Assembly (NCBI GenBank): GCA_007922225.1
Contig: ML679959.1
Span: 28,686,540 to 28,750,539 of the forward strand
Length of the DNA stretch: 64,000 nucleotides
From: Emydura subglobosa
Taxonomy: Eukaryota > Chordata > Testudines > Chelidae
Reading direction: 5' to 3'
Shown here: piece after piece, positions 33,087-45,935 of the stretch
Layout: each line of letters opens with the position of its first letter
How positions within the stretch are numbered: the first letter of the stretch is position 1
The notes under the pieces: model-generated
Databases searched by the model: none
What the model saw: the letters and a program-made list of their open reading frames with translations, nothing else
Told to the model about the DNA's origin: nothing
Translations under genes and position numbers: made by a program

Positions 33087-33250
33087 CTATGAATCAGGCC
33101 CCTCGGGTTTGCCTGCCTTCATAATATCCTCGTAGGAAGGAGGTGATCGAGTCCCCCTGGTGCTGAAGGGCCGGGCGGGAGAAGGGCACAGCTCCGTGTC
33201 TGGAGAGTGAGCATGGACTCCGGAAAGCGCACATGGGGAAGCTTCGCGTC
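33087..33250 (-). CDS. TMEM207: TMEM207 coding exon 5 (PPxY tail and stop)
   Basis: The acceptor is TTCTTTTCCCAG on the minus strand; the exon ends at TAG (plus-strand 33087-33089). It encodes the tail beginning GREASPCAL and ending SPPSYEDIMKAGKPEGPDS. The phase-1 join gives the Gly shared with exon 4. PPSY is a PPxY WW-domain ligand in the same place as in human TMEM207. The tail runs about nine residues past the point where the human protein stops. Confidence 0.9.
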
Positions 33251-35784
33251 CTGGGAAAAGAAAAATGGAGCTTTCCTTGGTAACCATACACCAGTCTTGA
33301 GTGAAACCACAGCTAGAGGACGGAGGTGAATGTGTGTGTGTGGGGCGGAGGGGGGAAGTGACAATGTGAGAGCTGCACTGGCTTGAGATATTGACGTATC
33401 AGTCACTCGAAAGAAAAATACAAGAGAAAATCTGCCACGTACACACAGCGGCTGCATCTCAGGGCCCTGGGACCAGCTAACTAAAACTTTATGGGCTGGG
33501 GAGCTCTGAATTCAAGAGGACAGAGGAGCCAAGAGTCTGGTGTGACTTTCCCAGAGAGTCTATCGTTTACCCTGACCCCGAAATCTACCAAGATTTCGTC
33601 TTGGATTATCATGGCTCAGGCACTTAGTCTGACAGGAAATCCTTGGGGTTTCTTCTGAAGGGTGCTTGTTTCGGGTCTGATCCAATGCCCATCAAAACGA
33701 ATGGAGATACTCCCAGGTACTTCCATGGGTGTTGGGTACAGCCCTTAGGTGCATTGTGGTAGGTCCTGAGCCCAGTCAACCCAGCACCTATGTTCTACTG
33801 TGGCAACGTTTCAATGAATATGAGGCCTAATGATTTTTTTAAATGCTCCATGAGATGGGCAGCTCTCCTGGAAGGAAGCCCAGTGCAGTAACTCTCAGCT
33901 GAGGGGAGACAAGATCCCTGAATTGAACGCTGCATCACTTTACCTACTGAGTTAGTGACACCACAACTCTGGCCCTGCCACCGACGTTTGGGTCGGGCCC
34001 TACGGGAGCAGCGTTAGTGATGAGAAGCCCCAAAAAGATCGAGATGGAAACTAACCGCAAAGAGAGTCGGTGTCGCTGAGCGCAAACACGGCCAGCGTGC
34101 GCTGGGAGGAGGAACTGCTCCGGCGTTTCAGCCAGCACTGCAGGCAGAAGAGGATCCCGCAGGACAGGATTATGGCCAAAAAGAACAACATCAGAAACCT
34201 GAGGGAGAGATACAGACATGGAACAATCAGCAGCAGGTAGCAACGGCCTGTGGTTTCAGACATGAGAGCCAGAAAGGCAGGTTTGGGGAAGTGAGCGGGC
34301 TCAATCTGCAGAAGAGAAGAGACTCACTAACTAAGAGAAGGGCAAAATTAGTCCAATTATTAAAATTTTGTTGAAAATTTTTGCAAAAAAAAAAAAAAAA
34401 TCTTATTTTGGGGCAATTTTTTGACCAGAGTTGTACAGACTGTTGTGGCCAGTGAGCCTTGGAGCAGCTGCTTCCAGCTGCTGAATTTTTATCCTGAAAA
34501 TTCAAAACACTTTTTGTGAAAATTTTTTACTTTTTTCCATTAAAAATGCAAATAGTAAAGGGGATGTGGAGAAATGATCCAATAAAGACAGAACACAAAA
34601 TAATTGGCTTCAGCAAAGAAAATGCAGGTGAAATGTTAGGATAAATGGTACCTAGCTATCAATCTCTCTCCATATCTATAAGAGATGGGTGACACCTCTC
34701 ACAGATTTTAAAGGTGCGGCTTGACAAATCCCTGGCTAGGATGATTTAGTTGAGGTTGGTCCCGCTTTGAGCAGGGGGTGGGACTAGATACCTCCTGAGG
34801 TCCCTTCCAACCCTCATATTCTATGAGTCTATGACATTTTTCAGTCAAATAGTTTATTTGCTGAAAAATGCAGTTTCAGGTTGAATTAGGCAAATACTGT
34901 CAGTCAAATTAAAAATATTAGAAAAAGTCAAAACAGTACATTTCCACATATTCAAAATGAGACATGCCAACGCTTTGTTTCAAAATGGCATTTTATTTAG
35001 AAATTTAGCTAGAGTTGTTTATTTTTTAAAGGGTGAAAACACCCAGAAACATTTTTAAAAACCCCACAAACCTCCACAAAACCAAAAAGCATTTCAGTTT
35101 TTATTCTATCCCAAATTAAATTATTTTGGATGTTTTGGGTTTGGGTTCACTCGGCTCTCCTGTCTATATATCAGTATAGACTTTTGTTTTGTTTTGCCAA
35201 TTCCGTCTTTAGGAAGGATTCAGTACTTACCAGACACACCAGACACTGAGGTTCTCCTCATTGTAATGAACACATCTAGCAATTAAAGAAATATATCACT
35301 GAGACAACGTGTTGGGACAGCACTGGGCCATTCGCATCAAATCAGTTGCTGTGTTTTCCTTAACTGAAGTGGTGGAAGAATCAGTTCCATTAAGGAATTG
35401 ATATTAGTCCAACGTTTATTTAATGTGACGTGTCTAATGGTGTATAACTGTTTTCTTTTAAATTGATTGTACACCACAATCTTTCTTTCTACGTTAACAA
35501 CTCAATTATACATTATCATAAGAAGAACCAGCTATGATCTCCCCTTTGTGTCTCTCTCTTTCTGAAGAAAAATTAAGATCATACAGCCATTGTTAGCATG
35601 CTTGCTTTCCCTTTTCATATTAACGGTATGAACATGGTCCTCTTGTTTAGAGCCTCTAGATTATTTTGTGTATGCCTTACTCTGTATTGCCTGTAAAATT
35701 CCTAACACAGAACGAAAATCAGTGAGAATGTGGAGAATGTGAATACTTACATTTCCTCAGGTTCACATTTTGGATCTGAGTCTG
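33087..35784 (-). CDS. TMEM207: Transmembrane protein 207, partial (last four coding exons)
   Basis: Four minus-strand exons (35784..35751, 35275..35231, 34198..34056, 33250..33087) splice in frame into about 128 residues that match mammalian TMEM207, a small type I single-pass membrane protein of poorly defined role. Seen in order: a short acidic ectodomain with DPKCEPEE and CVHYNEENL; one hydrophobic span at the exon 3/4 junction (VWFLMLFFLAIILSCG); the juxtamembrane CLQCWLKRR; the cytoplasmic stretch RTLAVFALSDTDSLCG; and a Pro/Ser-rich tail with SPPSYEDIMK, a PPxY ligand for WW domains. In human TMEM207 that motif binds WWOX. The first residues and signal peptide are missing because exon 1 was not found; exon 2 requires an upstream exon ending in phase 1. 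The gene is tail to tail with CLDN16, as in mammals. Confidence 0.9.
34056..34198 (-). CDS. TMEM207: TMEM207 coding exon 4 (transmembrane segment)
   Basis: The acceptor is CTCTCCCTCAG and the donor GTTAGT on the minus strand. The 143-nt exon encodes the transmembrane helix (FLMLFFLAIILSCGILF), the cytoplasmic CLQCWLKRR and the conserved RTLAVFALSDTDSLC block. A run of five serines follows the basic stop-transfer segment. Confidence 0.92.
34340..34530. repeat. AT-rich repeat relative with A16 run, in TMEM207 intron 3
   Basis: GAAAATTTTTGC, an uninterrupted A16 at 34385-34400 and TGAAAATTTTTTACTTTTTT resemble the AT-rich family at 3005 and 13676. The link is weak. Confidence 0.35.
34706..34833 (+). 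mobile_element. CR1 LINE 3' end, in TMEM207 intron 3
   Basis: AAAGGTGCGGCTTGACAAAT, GGACTAGATACCTCCTGAGG and TTCTATGAGTCTATG match the copy at 7450..7577 closely, with the same subfamily variant ACTAGATACCTCC. Confidence 0.92.
35231..35275 (-). CDS. TMEM207: TMEM207 coding exon 3 (45-nt microexon)
   Basis: The acceptor is TTTAATTGCTAG and the donor GTAAGT, both on the minus strand. With its flanking split codons it encodes (I)CVHYNEENLSVWCV(W), corresponding to the CVNYN block of the mammalian ectodomain and the tryptophan at the membrane edge. It starts by completing a codon with one base and ends two bases into the next. Confidence 0.85.
35751..35784 (-). CDS. TMEM207: TMEM207 coding exon 2 (34-nt microexon)
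   Basis: On the minus strand the exon lies between the acceptor TTTCATTTAG and the donor GTAAGT. It encodes (A)DSDPKCEPEE and the first two bases of the next codon. It lines up with the short acidic, cysteine-bearing start of the mature mammalian protein. On its own it would be unreliable; phase agreement with the next three exons supports it. Confidence 0.8.
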
Positions 35785-38700
35785 CTAAATGAAACACACG
35801 TGGAAATCAATCAGGACAAATACAGTATGTTATTAATAGAATCCTTTTCTATTTGAACTGAAAAGCACCTGTAGACAAATGCAGGGCCCGATCCTGTGAC
35901 TGTGACGTGTGTGTTCAATCCCATTGTATGCCTGAACAATGAAGACTAACAGCCTTGTTAGAGGGTGGATTGGATCCATAGTTTTTTTTCTGTTAATGGC
36001 TTGCTCTGTCTCCAGTGGAAGTCTGTTGACAGTTTGATCAGATCCTTAGTTTTCCAATAATAGCTGGGAGAAGGACATATTGTTAAGATGTTTAGTGTTA
36101 ATGGGGGAAATACGTTTTTGCTGAGTGACATGCTAAAGTTCAAGAGCAAAGACATGCAAACAAATATTAAGGAAAAGGCTTACGATACTGGAATTGATTT
36201 GCTATTCAAAATCTGTTGCTGACCAATTTCTGTGAATAATTGTGGGTTTGTCACTCCTTTGCAAGCCATTCATTGTGACTATCCAATATTTGTAATCAGA
36301 GTAGTTTTGACTGGCCACACTGATGGCATGGAATGGTTCTGTTCCATGACTGGAGGAACGTGCAACTCTTAGACTCAGGTCTTTGGTGTCAGTCTTTGCA
36401 ACTATGCATCTGAAAGTTGCTTCTGGGGAATATTTTAGAACATTCACTTAAATACAGCAAACATTCTTCCCTGCGACTCACTGCATTTTCCAGTCTGTGT
36501 GTGGAAAGTGAACAGATCCGTTTATAAGCACAAGCTGAATCAAATACATTAAAAAACTACAATCAATATCAGTGCAATGTTTTCGGACATTTTCCCAACT
36601 GTGTGGCAGAAACCTTTAAATCAAATATTGAAGTGCAGTAATACAATAGCACAGTATAAATAAAATGGGACAAATTAGCGTTAGGTCTTAGATAAAAACG
36701 TTACGTATAATTTGCAGATAATTACTATACTTTCTATTTTCTTTTGTATGTGTCTGACAGACATATAGATTTGTGTCCTCCTTTGAGTCAAAATTGAAAA
36801 CAATTTTGCATCTGAGACAGATTTCTATTTAGACAGATCTCACATCACATTTCTAATGAGCAGGGATCAGTTTAAGAGCTGTGTTGTACAACACTAGCAA
36901 CAGATCATCTTACACATCTATACAATGGGCCCAATCCTGTTTGCATTGCCATTAACCTCAATGGGAGCAGGATCAGTCCACAGATATAACGAAAGTCTCT
37001 GAGTGTAACGAATTCTTCAGATAAAACAGTAACTATGAAATTTCATGGATGATTTAAAATGAAATGAGGAACTGAAAGAGACTGAGAATTCAAAATGAAT
37101 TTTTCCAGACGTGCCCTTTTAAAATTGCATTCATCTGCCAAGTCTCAGACATACAGCAGTGCGGCATTTTTTAATTGTTTTCCTCACTTCTGCCAGTTAT
37201 GAGGACAGCAGGTCAAAAAAACCCGAGACAGTTTATCACCATGATCATGGGTAATTGCGAGTGCTTTTTCTGGCTGAATGAAGCCATGCGACTTATCTTT
37301 TAAACGTCCCAGTGTGAAGCCATCACTCTTTTTGTTACTGTTACACATAAATGTCTGAATAACATGAGAGGTAGATAAATAAACTGTCTTAAATGAAATC
37401 TAACTAATTCAGCTGGAGACATTGTACTTTCTAATTTCAGCAGCAACATCTTGAATAAAAGGATTCATACAGTAGAAGAAAAATATCACTACAGTAGGTG
37501 GAACTGGCTGTGAATATAAAATCCCAACTACTTGGCAGGTCTTTAAAAAAGATCTTTTAAAAGTTTTTATTGCCAAAATATGTCAAGAATAAAAACATGC
37601 CCAACAGATCCCTAGAATCAACCACAGTCTGACCCCAATAAAAGATTTTGTTACCTGGAATAATGTCAGACATAGCCCTCCAATTTCTGAGATCAGCCAG
37701 GTGAGACATAAAGCTTTGGACTTCCACATTAACAAGAGAAACCCTTGTAGGGCTCTGTTTACAGCTGCATTTATGCCTGTATGAGCTGCAACTTTTAAAT
37801 ATCCCTATCCTCTGAGCCATGGAATACATCATCCCAGAGCTCCTTGTGACTCAGAAATAACAGCCAGGGAATGAACACTGCTTTGCATGAACACACTCAA
37901 ATAGCCGTGAGTCCTAAACGAATATGAGTTTGAGGTCAGCCTCTTGCAAATATTCCGACCCTTTGGTAGCTTTCTAAAGCTCCCGCTGCTAAAGCCTGGT
38001 TCCCTATTAACACGATGCTGTACATTTACTTGGACCTGCCACAAATACAGGACCACATCCTGCAGGCATACCTTACCCTGCAGGACCAGTCCTTCTGTAA
38101 GTAAGGGACTTCAGTGGCATTACTCAGGGGAGCGCGAAAGGAGGGTTGACTCACATCAACAAGGGAAAATCCTGGTTGCCTGGCCCATGCAAATAGTTCC
38201 ATCAGCTTCAGTGCACAAGCATTAGTGGAGTGAGTAGGGTCTGGCATGGAGTGCTTATTTCTGGATACATATTCCTCTTGTGTGCGTTCGCTGTGGGCCT
38301 TGGATGCTTTAGCCTGGTACCATTATTCTATTACACACGATCTCAGGAGGAGTGTGAATTTGTTGGGCATATGTTATTCACTACGCTGTAATTCAGCGGC
38401 TAGAGATAGAGGGAAGGCATTTCCTTCTGTGTTCACTCCCTGCAATAAACTGAAAGATGCGCTTTGACTTGGAAGGTTTTGGATTGTGCCATTAATCCCT
38501 TTAGCCACCTGGGGTTGTCAACCCCTTTATCGGGGTGGATTCTGTCAGAATTCCAAGCACGGGTGATCCAATTTGGATAAAAGCATCAACCAACCCAAAT
38601 CTGTGCCCTTCCCTCAAGACAAACCTGAACCTTGAGAGTCAACGGAGTTTGGTTGGTTGTTCTTTGCTGGCATGTGACTGGCATCATCCAACTCCGGTTT

Positions 38701-38878
38701 GAACATGGCAGCACCAAAATAAATAGCAGGAGAAAGGATATTTCTGCGCCATCTCCAGACAAAGCTGACGTGGAAACGCCAGACGAACATCATGAGCAAA
38801 CCAGGTCTTGTGAGACGTCAAACCCTGTTTTGCAGATCATAAAGATCTGGTGAATTCAGACAACATAAGAACTGCATA

Positions 38879-39180
38879 CTTATTATTATTTGTATTACCG
38901 TAGGGCCTACAAACCTCCACCCAGTCAGTGACCCATTGAGCTAGGTGCTGTACATGTCATAGTTAGATACAGCACCTGCTTACAACCTAGACAGACGAGA
39001 CAGTCGAAATAAGTGTTACTATGCCCATTTCACTGATAGGGAACTGAGGCAGAGCGAATGACTAAGTAACTAACTCAAAGTTACAGGGAGTCTGTAGCAA
39101 AGCTGAGCATCAGTCCCCACTCCCCATCAGCTGACACCCAGGCAGATGCCTTAACCATAGACCCATTGCTCTTCCATACA
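38879..39180 (-). mobile_element. L2-like tail plus MIR, antisense
   Basis: TTATTATTATTTGTATTACC and GAGCTAGGTGCTGTACATG are L2-like. From about 39005, CATTTCACTGATAGGGAACT, GAGGCAGAGCG and GATGCCTTAACCATAGACCC are antisense MIR. Confidence 0.65.
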
Positions 39181-39439
39181 AAGCCAGACCAACAGTCCCA
39201 TCTAGTCAGTGTCAGTATCTTGTCTCTGACAGTGGCTGACGCTAGCTGCTTCAGAGGCAGGCGTAAGAACCACTGCAGTGCACCTAATCCATAGGTAATG
39301 TTAAGGTGGTTGTGTCTTCTTCAGTCCGCTCCTCCCCAGTCCCGGCGGCTGCTATCTTCAGACGACCCAGCCCAGCAGCCACTCTGCTGGGGGCGCTGAT
39401 CTGACCACTGAAGAACCACCATTTATGCTCAGGGGTGTG

Positions 39440-40130
39440 TCAGGGAACAATAAATGCCTGGAGTTTGCAAGTCCCTTTATACCCAGGTTCTCAGGTGACC
39501 TTCTTTCCGGCCTTGACAAACGCACTCGTGCCCCACTCGTACCCGTTCAGAACGCTGCTGCAAAGATCACTGTCTTTGCCTGTCTCTTTGACCATGTTTG
39601 CACCCCTTCGTTGGCATCCCCTTCTCTGTCGCATCAAACATTAGCGGCTTTGCCTTCACTTTCCAGGCCCTCCGTGGCCTATCCCCGCCCTACCCATCAT
39701 CTCTTATTCAGTATCAAGAAGTCAACTCTGACCTCCGACCAGCCTCCATCGCCCTTTGGTTCAATTGTCAAACAAGTGACTTCATGCTGTCTCCCGTCAT
39801 GTTTGGGAGGAGCTGCCCATAAACATCCACAAAGCCACCTCTGGCCTTCTCCTCTTTGAAAACCCTCCCTAGAACTCTCTTTAGCCATGGCGCCCACTCA
39901 CAGTCTCAACAACGGTTAGACCACTGGTGGGCTGAGACCAGAGCCAATCCTGCTGACCAATATTGTCTCACCGTTTCCTCGTGCTCCTCCATCTGTTGTC
40001 TCTTGCCTTATACTCAGATTGCATGCTCTTGGGATAGGGACTATCTTTTTGTTCTGTGTTTTTGCTGCACCTAGCGCACTGGGATCCTGACCCATGACTA
40101 GGGCTCCTTGGGACTATAATAATTGTGCGT
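39440..40130 (+). mobile_element. L2 LINE 3' region with tail
   Basis: AACGCTGCTGCAAAGATCAC, TTCCAGGCCCTCCGTGGCCT and CTCCTCTTTGAAAACCC follow the L2 ORF2 C-terminus. They are followed by the tail ATTGCATGCTCTTGGGATAG and GCTGCACCTAGCGCACTGGG. The frames are broken, so it is a dead copy. Confidence 0.7.
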
Positions 40131-43100
40131 AGTGTATTGTGCATGTAAAGCTGTGTGTACGAATGGCACCAATCCTTTAATTAGTGTGCAACATGTCAAT
40201 TATGTAACAATAACGTGAGCATCTGACATCTGGAATCCAAAGGTCCACAGGGCTTTGATATCGATAGACAAATATTGCTCAGATACCTAGACTAGATGCA
40301 CAGAATTGTTCCTGTGAAAGCACAGCTGGAAAACCTTTTGCACTTTAGCTTCGTTTGCAACAAAACAGCCAACTCTGGTTTGTTCGACATCCATTACTAG
40401 ATTGTCACTGAGGCTGACAGCCTGGGGCTGACATGCACCATTGAGTTAGGTCCTTGCAGATTTAACACCACGGGTGTTGCTGGGAATGAGTTTTGCCATA
40501 ATTGAAAGTTAAACATTATTCAGCGATGCCATCATTTGGGGTAACAATTGACAAGGCTAAGGCAATAGTCTGAAGAGGTGTGCAGTTTAAATAACACTGG
40601 GCACGCATAACCAATCCAGTTGTGTTAATTATTATTAAAGGTCCATATAGGCCTAAACTGGATCCAACTTCCTCATAGGCTGGGATCTTTGGATCTGGGT
40701 TTGGTTTGAGCCCATCTCAAATTAAGGGCAAACTTCTACCCTGGGCCCGCTCAGGCAGGGCTGCTGAGAGACCGGGTTATGGATGGCGTCCTGGGGAGGA
40801 ATTCTAGTTCATTGAACCAGAGTTCCCTCCGAGGGCTTTTGGGCTGGGGATGCTGAAGTGGGTAGCTCTGCCATCTCTGAATAGCAGGATCTCTCACACG
40901 CTGGAGGGGACATATGTACTGTGCCATATGAAGGGCTGAATAAGCCAGTGCTATTTGCCCAACCGTTTCGGTTCAGCTTTGTTACCAACTGACTCACCCT
41001 AACCACTCCTTGGCGTTTCTTTAAGAGATAAATCAAACCAGCTAAGAATGTGTCCTCAGCACTGGTAGGAAACCCTTGTTACTTGTGCAATCTCAACCTG
41101 CGAAGGGATCGTCCATCACTGAACTAATTTCAGATTTCTTCCTCTCACAATTATTTCCCTGAAATTCCCTCCTTGCTCTTCAGTAAGATACCATTACCAA
41201 GAACTCCAGTGCAGAACACTCGGAATTGCTTCAATTAACAGTTGCTCAATGTATCATCCCTGCAATTTTTCCATGGTTAATGTGAGCTCCCTTATTGAAA
41301 AGTAAAAGAACTTTTTTCCAGGTTGATCTCCACCAGTGACCACCTTCCTACAGTCACAGGAAACTGACTGCATGGATACATCCACCTGACCCTAATGGAT
41401 GATCCCTGCTCACTTCTCTAGATGACGTTCCCTGCCAGTACATGCTGGAATAGGGGCTCTCGAACGATGGCTCATGTTGTCAGCCTGGGGATCCCTTCCT
41501 AGTACTCCTGCAGCATGACACATCTCAATACCCACGCTCATCCTGGACTCAGAGGCGGGAAGGGGATGAAAATCTCATTAAAATCTCTCTCTTTTGTTTC
41601 AGGAGAGGTCCAGACACTGAAACGCTCGAGAACTGCTCTTCTACTAGAAAATTACTTCCTGGCCTCAATTTGTTGATCAACTTAAACCTGTGACTCTAAG
41701 TAAGGATCCCTGTACACGTAGTAAGGGATCTAGGGCCCGAAACAAAAAATCAAGGCAAGCCTTCTTCCAGAAGAGATCACTGGAAAATCTGCAGTAAGAT
41801 TTCCAGCCGAAGGGCCCACTCCTGCAAACGCTCCTGGCAGAGTGTGTCCTACCATGAGCGATCGTATTTCCGTCAGTATTTTGCATTATTGGGTGCCTAA
41901 TCTCATGTATAAAGAGACTCAGGTGTCCAGTGTTTTTTCATCCTAGGGTTTCTCCTGGAATCGCTCTCCTCTTTCCCTCCAAAAACCCGACATGTGCAAA
42001 ATAAACCTGCAGCTCCAAGGGCTGTCACTGATGACCAGGTTTTGTTATTCCCTCTTCCAGTCTGAACTGTGACCATCTCTGCACTTGGCCTCTGAGGGCT
42101 GCCTTTGACGGGCTACAGCCTACTGTTAGAGAGGGATCTTCTGGTTGATATTAGCTTGCTTCCATTAAAGTGACCACCCGCTATTTCCTAGGCACCGTAA
42201 GTCGGTGCGAAGTGACCACTCCACCACCTGCCTTGAAGAACGAAAGACTCAAACATACGTTGATCTGTGACCATCCCTTCTCCCTTTCTTTAAAGAGCCT
42301 GCTGTTCTCAAGGGGAAGGAGATCTGCAAACTGGGACTGTCCCAAAGGGTGACTTGTGGAGTTGGCAAGGTGACCGCCAGCCTACAGAGCTGGAGCATCA
42401 AGCTGAGAGGGAGAGAGAGACGCCAGCCGAATACAAGAGGCAGCTGATGGCAGCTGAGTTGATGTAAAGCTTGAGTGGTCACAGCTAAGGGCCTGGAATT
42501 CTCTGACAGAGCTTCTGGGTAGGGGCAGAGGAAGTTTTTACATCCAGCTGTCCTGGAGCAGACACTTCCAAGGGACATTTGCATGACATATAGGACCAGG
42601 AAGGCAGGTCTGTGAGATGGGTGGATGGACAGACACATTTAAGGTGCCACGGGTAAGGAAGAAGTTTATTCTCTCCTGTAGCTAATGTGAGGGAGAAGTT
42701 TGCTTTTGTCCTTTCTTTAATACTACCTTATCTGTGAATAATGTTCTGGTGTTATTCCCCACAGGCAGGCAGATGTGTATTTTCCCTTGTGCCTTAGACT
42801 GTGCTGTTAGGACGTATAATTAAATTCGTTTTTCACCATACCTTCATGGACTTGTTCTACCGGGCTAAGAGAGAAGTCAGAAAGGAATTGATCACCTAAT
42901 TTTGACTTGTCCTAAAAGCTGAAACGGGGTGGGGGAGGGCACTCTGCTCTGAACATCTCCAAATATCCAAGAGGCTGAACAACACATGGGACTGTCTCTT
43001 ACTATGCATATATACAGAATATATCCCAGTTGGGTCCTATTACAATAACCCTCGGAGTAAAATCCTAATTACAAATGGATTCTTTTTTCCAGAAGTGCAT

Positions 43101-43593
43101 GGAAGCCTTCTTTCATCTCAGACCATTCATCTCCTCACCAGTGGTTGCCTGATGGGTAAGATGGATTCCTCCATTTAAAAAAAATGCTATTGTCTGAGAG
43201 CTCCTGATCACTGATTAGAATAGGGGTGAGTGCAATCCGTACTTCAAAAGACAAGAGAAAACTGAAGGCGCCTGAAGGAAACTAACAAGATGGTGAAGCT
43301 GTTATGCTAATTTGAGTTTGCTTGAATAAAGAATCCAGGCCAATCCTGCTGACTCCTTGTGTACAACAGCCAAAATACAACCGTCTCTTGTTTATCCCAG
43401 ATCTTCTTCCAGAAGGGCTGTAGATAACTGCGGGACTCTCAGTCCTCAACTGCAGCCTTATTCAGAAGAAAGTTCATCTGACACATCTCTGCATCCAGGC
43501 CTGTGCCTCAGATTCATGCATGTAGCCCTTATCTCCCTGGCTCTTGTTGGTTGGCAGCTACTTGCCAAGGGGTGTGACTACTGCTGCAGTTCA

Positions 43594-43754
43594 GGCCAGG
43601 GCTACACAATGGACTTTTGCCAACACTACGCCGGTCAGAGGTTGGCTGAGCTGTGATTTGTGCCCAACATACTGTCGCTACGTCCAGCCTAGGGGTGCTT
43701 TGGCGGTGGAGTACGTTGGTATGCTGGACAAGTGCTCCTTGCTTAGACCTGGCC
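43594..43754. mobile_element. MITE with GGCCAGGGCTACAC ends
   Basis: The ends GGCCAGGGCTACACAATGG and CCTTGCTTAGACCTGGCC are inverted. TCA/TCG flanks may be a 3-bp duplication with one mismatch. Confidence 0.5.
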
Positions 43755-44214
43755 TCGTTTTAAGACGGACCAGGGCATAGCTAGTTCTCTGAACTTTGGA
43801 CATAGCCAGGATCTTCAGGCAAAGCCATGCATTGGTCAAGCAAAGTGAGGTCCTACATTCAGCTGGATGGCATTTCTCGGCCTGGATGGAATGTGGTAAC
43901 GTTTCAACACCGCATCTGGTCAATTCCACAATGTCTAGACCCCAATGGGCATAACCCCTTGATTTTGGTGAAAATTGGAAAACCCCAACTAGGGACACAC
44001 AGAACCCCTGGTATCCGGATAGCAGACCCCACAGCTTCAACACCTCTGTATTTGTCTATAGGTGGAAGAACTGGTTGATGGTAGCCATTAACACCTTCCA
44101 GCGTAACAACGGCCTCCCGGGGAAGCACTGTCCCATCTCCCACAACAATTTAAAAGCGTGAGTCCCTGAAACGCTTCTCTCCCAGACAGAGAGAAAACAA
44201 AAGGTGAACAGTGT

Positions 44215-44225
44215 GGGGGGGGGGG
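44215..44225 (+). repeat. G homopolymer run
   Basis: Eleven consecutive G inside a GGG-rich stretch. Confidence 0.85.
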
Positions 44226-45794
44226 AGTGTGGAATGGGGGCACACGCAGAGTCTCTGGTAGGGATGGGGGACCCTGACATGGGACAGGGGAAAGGGCAAT
44301 GAGGGGGCACACTGAACCAATGGTGGAGGGGAAATGGATCATCTGGCATGGAACAAGGGAGGCAGGGGAAACACAGAGCCCCTGGGTTGATAGAGGGGTT
44401 GACGGGGTGCAGCAAGTCCCTGAAATAGAGGGGCATGGCAGGCTGGGACACAGGAGCTAGCGGCAGGGGGGATTAGAGGAATACAAGGAGGCCCTGGTGC
44501 CTGCAATGTGCTGAGCCTACAGAAGCCGTGACGTTTGCATGGTTTGCTATCCGAACATTTTCAGAGCACCATCACAATTAGTTTTACTCCCATCCAAATC
44601 TCCCAGGAGCTCTCTTCTCCCACCCCCATTTCGCTGTCACTGCTCTTGCAGCTTCAGCTCCCATACCTCCGTTCTCAGAGTCTGGGGATAGCCAAGCCAG
44701 GGGTCTGCCCCTCTGGACACCTTCTCAGCTGGCCCTTCAACTGTTTGCAGTTACAGAATTGGATAACGCAGCCCTGGGATTACATGAGCAATGAAGTGTG
44801 CATGTAACCTGCTAGCACAGCAGTCAAAGATTACAGCACATCGCCCGCTTAGATGAGGGTAAACAATTCTTCCGTGCTGTGAAGAAAGCACGAAACAGGT
44901 TCTCCTGCATCACCACCATTAAGAAGGTTCTGCAGGTTGAACGAGGCCTTATGTTACACCTGGACAATCCCACTGTTCTCCCACAGATTTTGTCCTCAGT
45001 GACCCCTGGGCAGCCCCATTTGTTTACACACATGCTCCGTGCCAATGGGGGTAAAAGCGGCAGAAAGCAGGCGTGAATCATTCCAGCCTTATGTCTGGTT
45101 CAGAGGAAAAGCCGAGAAATACTGTATATTAGTCAAAATTGGCCATGTGTCATGTGCGTGTCTCCCTTGTACACTTTGTTTTGTATCACACAAGTGCTAA
45201 GAACTAACAAGACAGCTGCTTTCAAGAAAAAGCCAGCTAAGGGAAGCGGGAATCTGTCATGGCACGCTAACAGGAAGTGTAACTTTTTAGAACCTCCAAA
45301 AGATTCCAGTGAATGTTTGCAATAAATTGTCCAAAATGCTGGTTTTCAGGGAAACATCTGGCAAACAGCTGCTACAGTGAGGAGGCCCTAAACATAGATA
45401 GATCTGAATGAGATCCTTGCTAACTGAATAATTCACAGGGGAATATAGCTTTTACAGCAGCATCTTTCCAGCAGCAGTCTATTGCATGTGGTTGTGAGTT
45501 TGGTAGATTCTGCACCCCACTTTTGCAGGACACAGAGAACTTTTGGCTTGACCATTTTGTGTGTGAGCTGGGTTGTGACAGGGTGATGCTCAGAGGCTCA
45601 AGGAGGAGGAAAAAACCACTTTTTTTGTGTGTGTGGTCAAGCACCAGGCAGACTTTAAAATAAATAGGACCACACAGAGTAACAGGGTGAGGGTTGGGTC
45701 TCAAGCTGCTGTGACAGGCCTGGCTCAGCACTCTGCAGGAGTAGGCACCAAGTTCACATACGGGTAACTGAGACGTGCCACAGTAGCCCTGCAT

Positions 45795-45935
45795 CTTATC
45801 TCTGGCTAGGGTATTGGACTGGGACTCAGGAGATCGGAACTCACTTCTCAGCTATGCCACTGACTTCCTCTGTAACCTTGGGCAAATCAGTTGATCTCTC
45901 TGTGCCTCACTTCCCCAGCTCTAAAAGGGGATAAG
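45795..45935 (+). mobile_element. MIR SINE fragment
   Basis: GGGTATTGGACTGGGACTCA, CTTGGGCAAATCAGTTGATC and CTGTGCCTCACTTCCCCAGC are in MIR order. Confidence 0.75.

Noticed and set aside
35958..36155. Minus-strand frame starting MSLLLNFSMSLS as TMEM207 exon 1
   Set aside because: It begins with a hydrophobic run, but no acceptable phase-1 GT donor follows and the rest does not resemble a signal peptide cleavage region.
37630..37700. Minus-strand phase-1 donor CCAG|GTAACA as the TMEM207 exon 1 end
   Set aside because: The phase fits, but the upstream frame is hydrophilic and gives no signal peptide.
39425..39859. 144-codon plus-strand frame as a gene
   Set aside because: It falls inside the L2 LINE 3' region.
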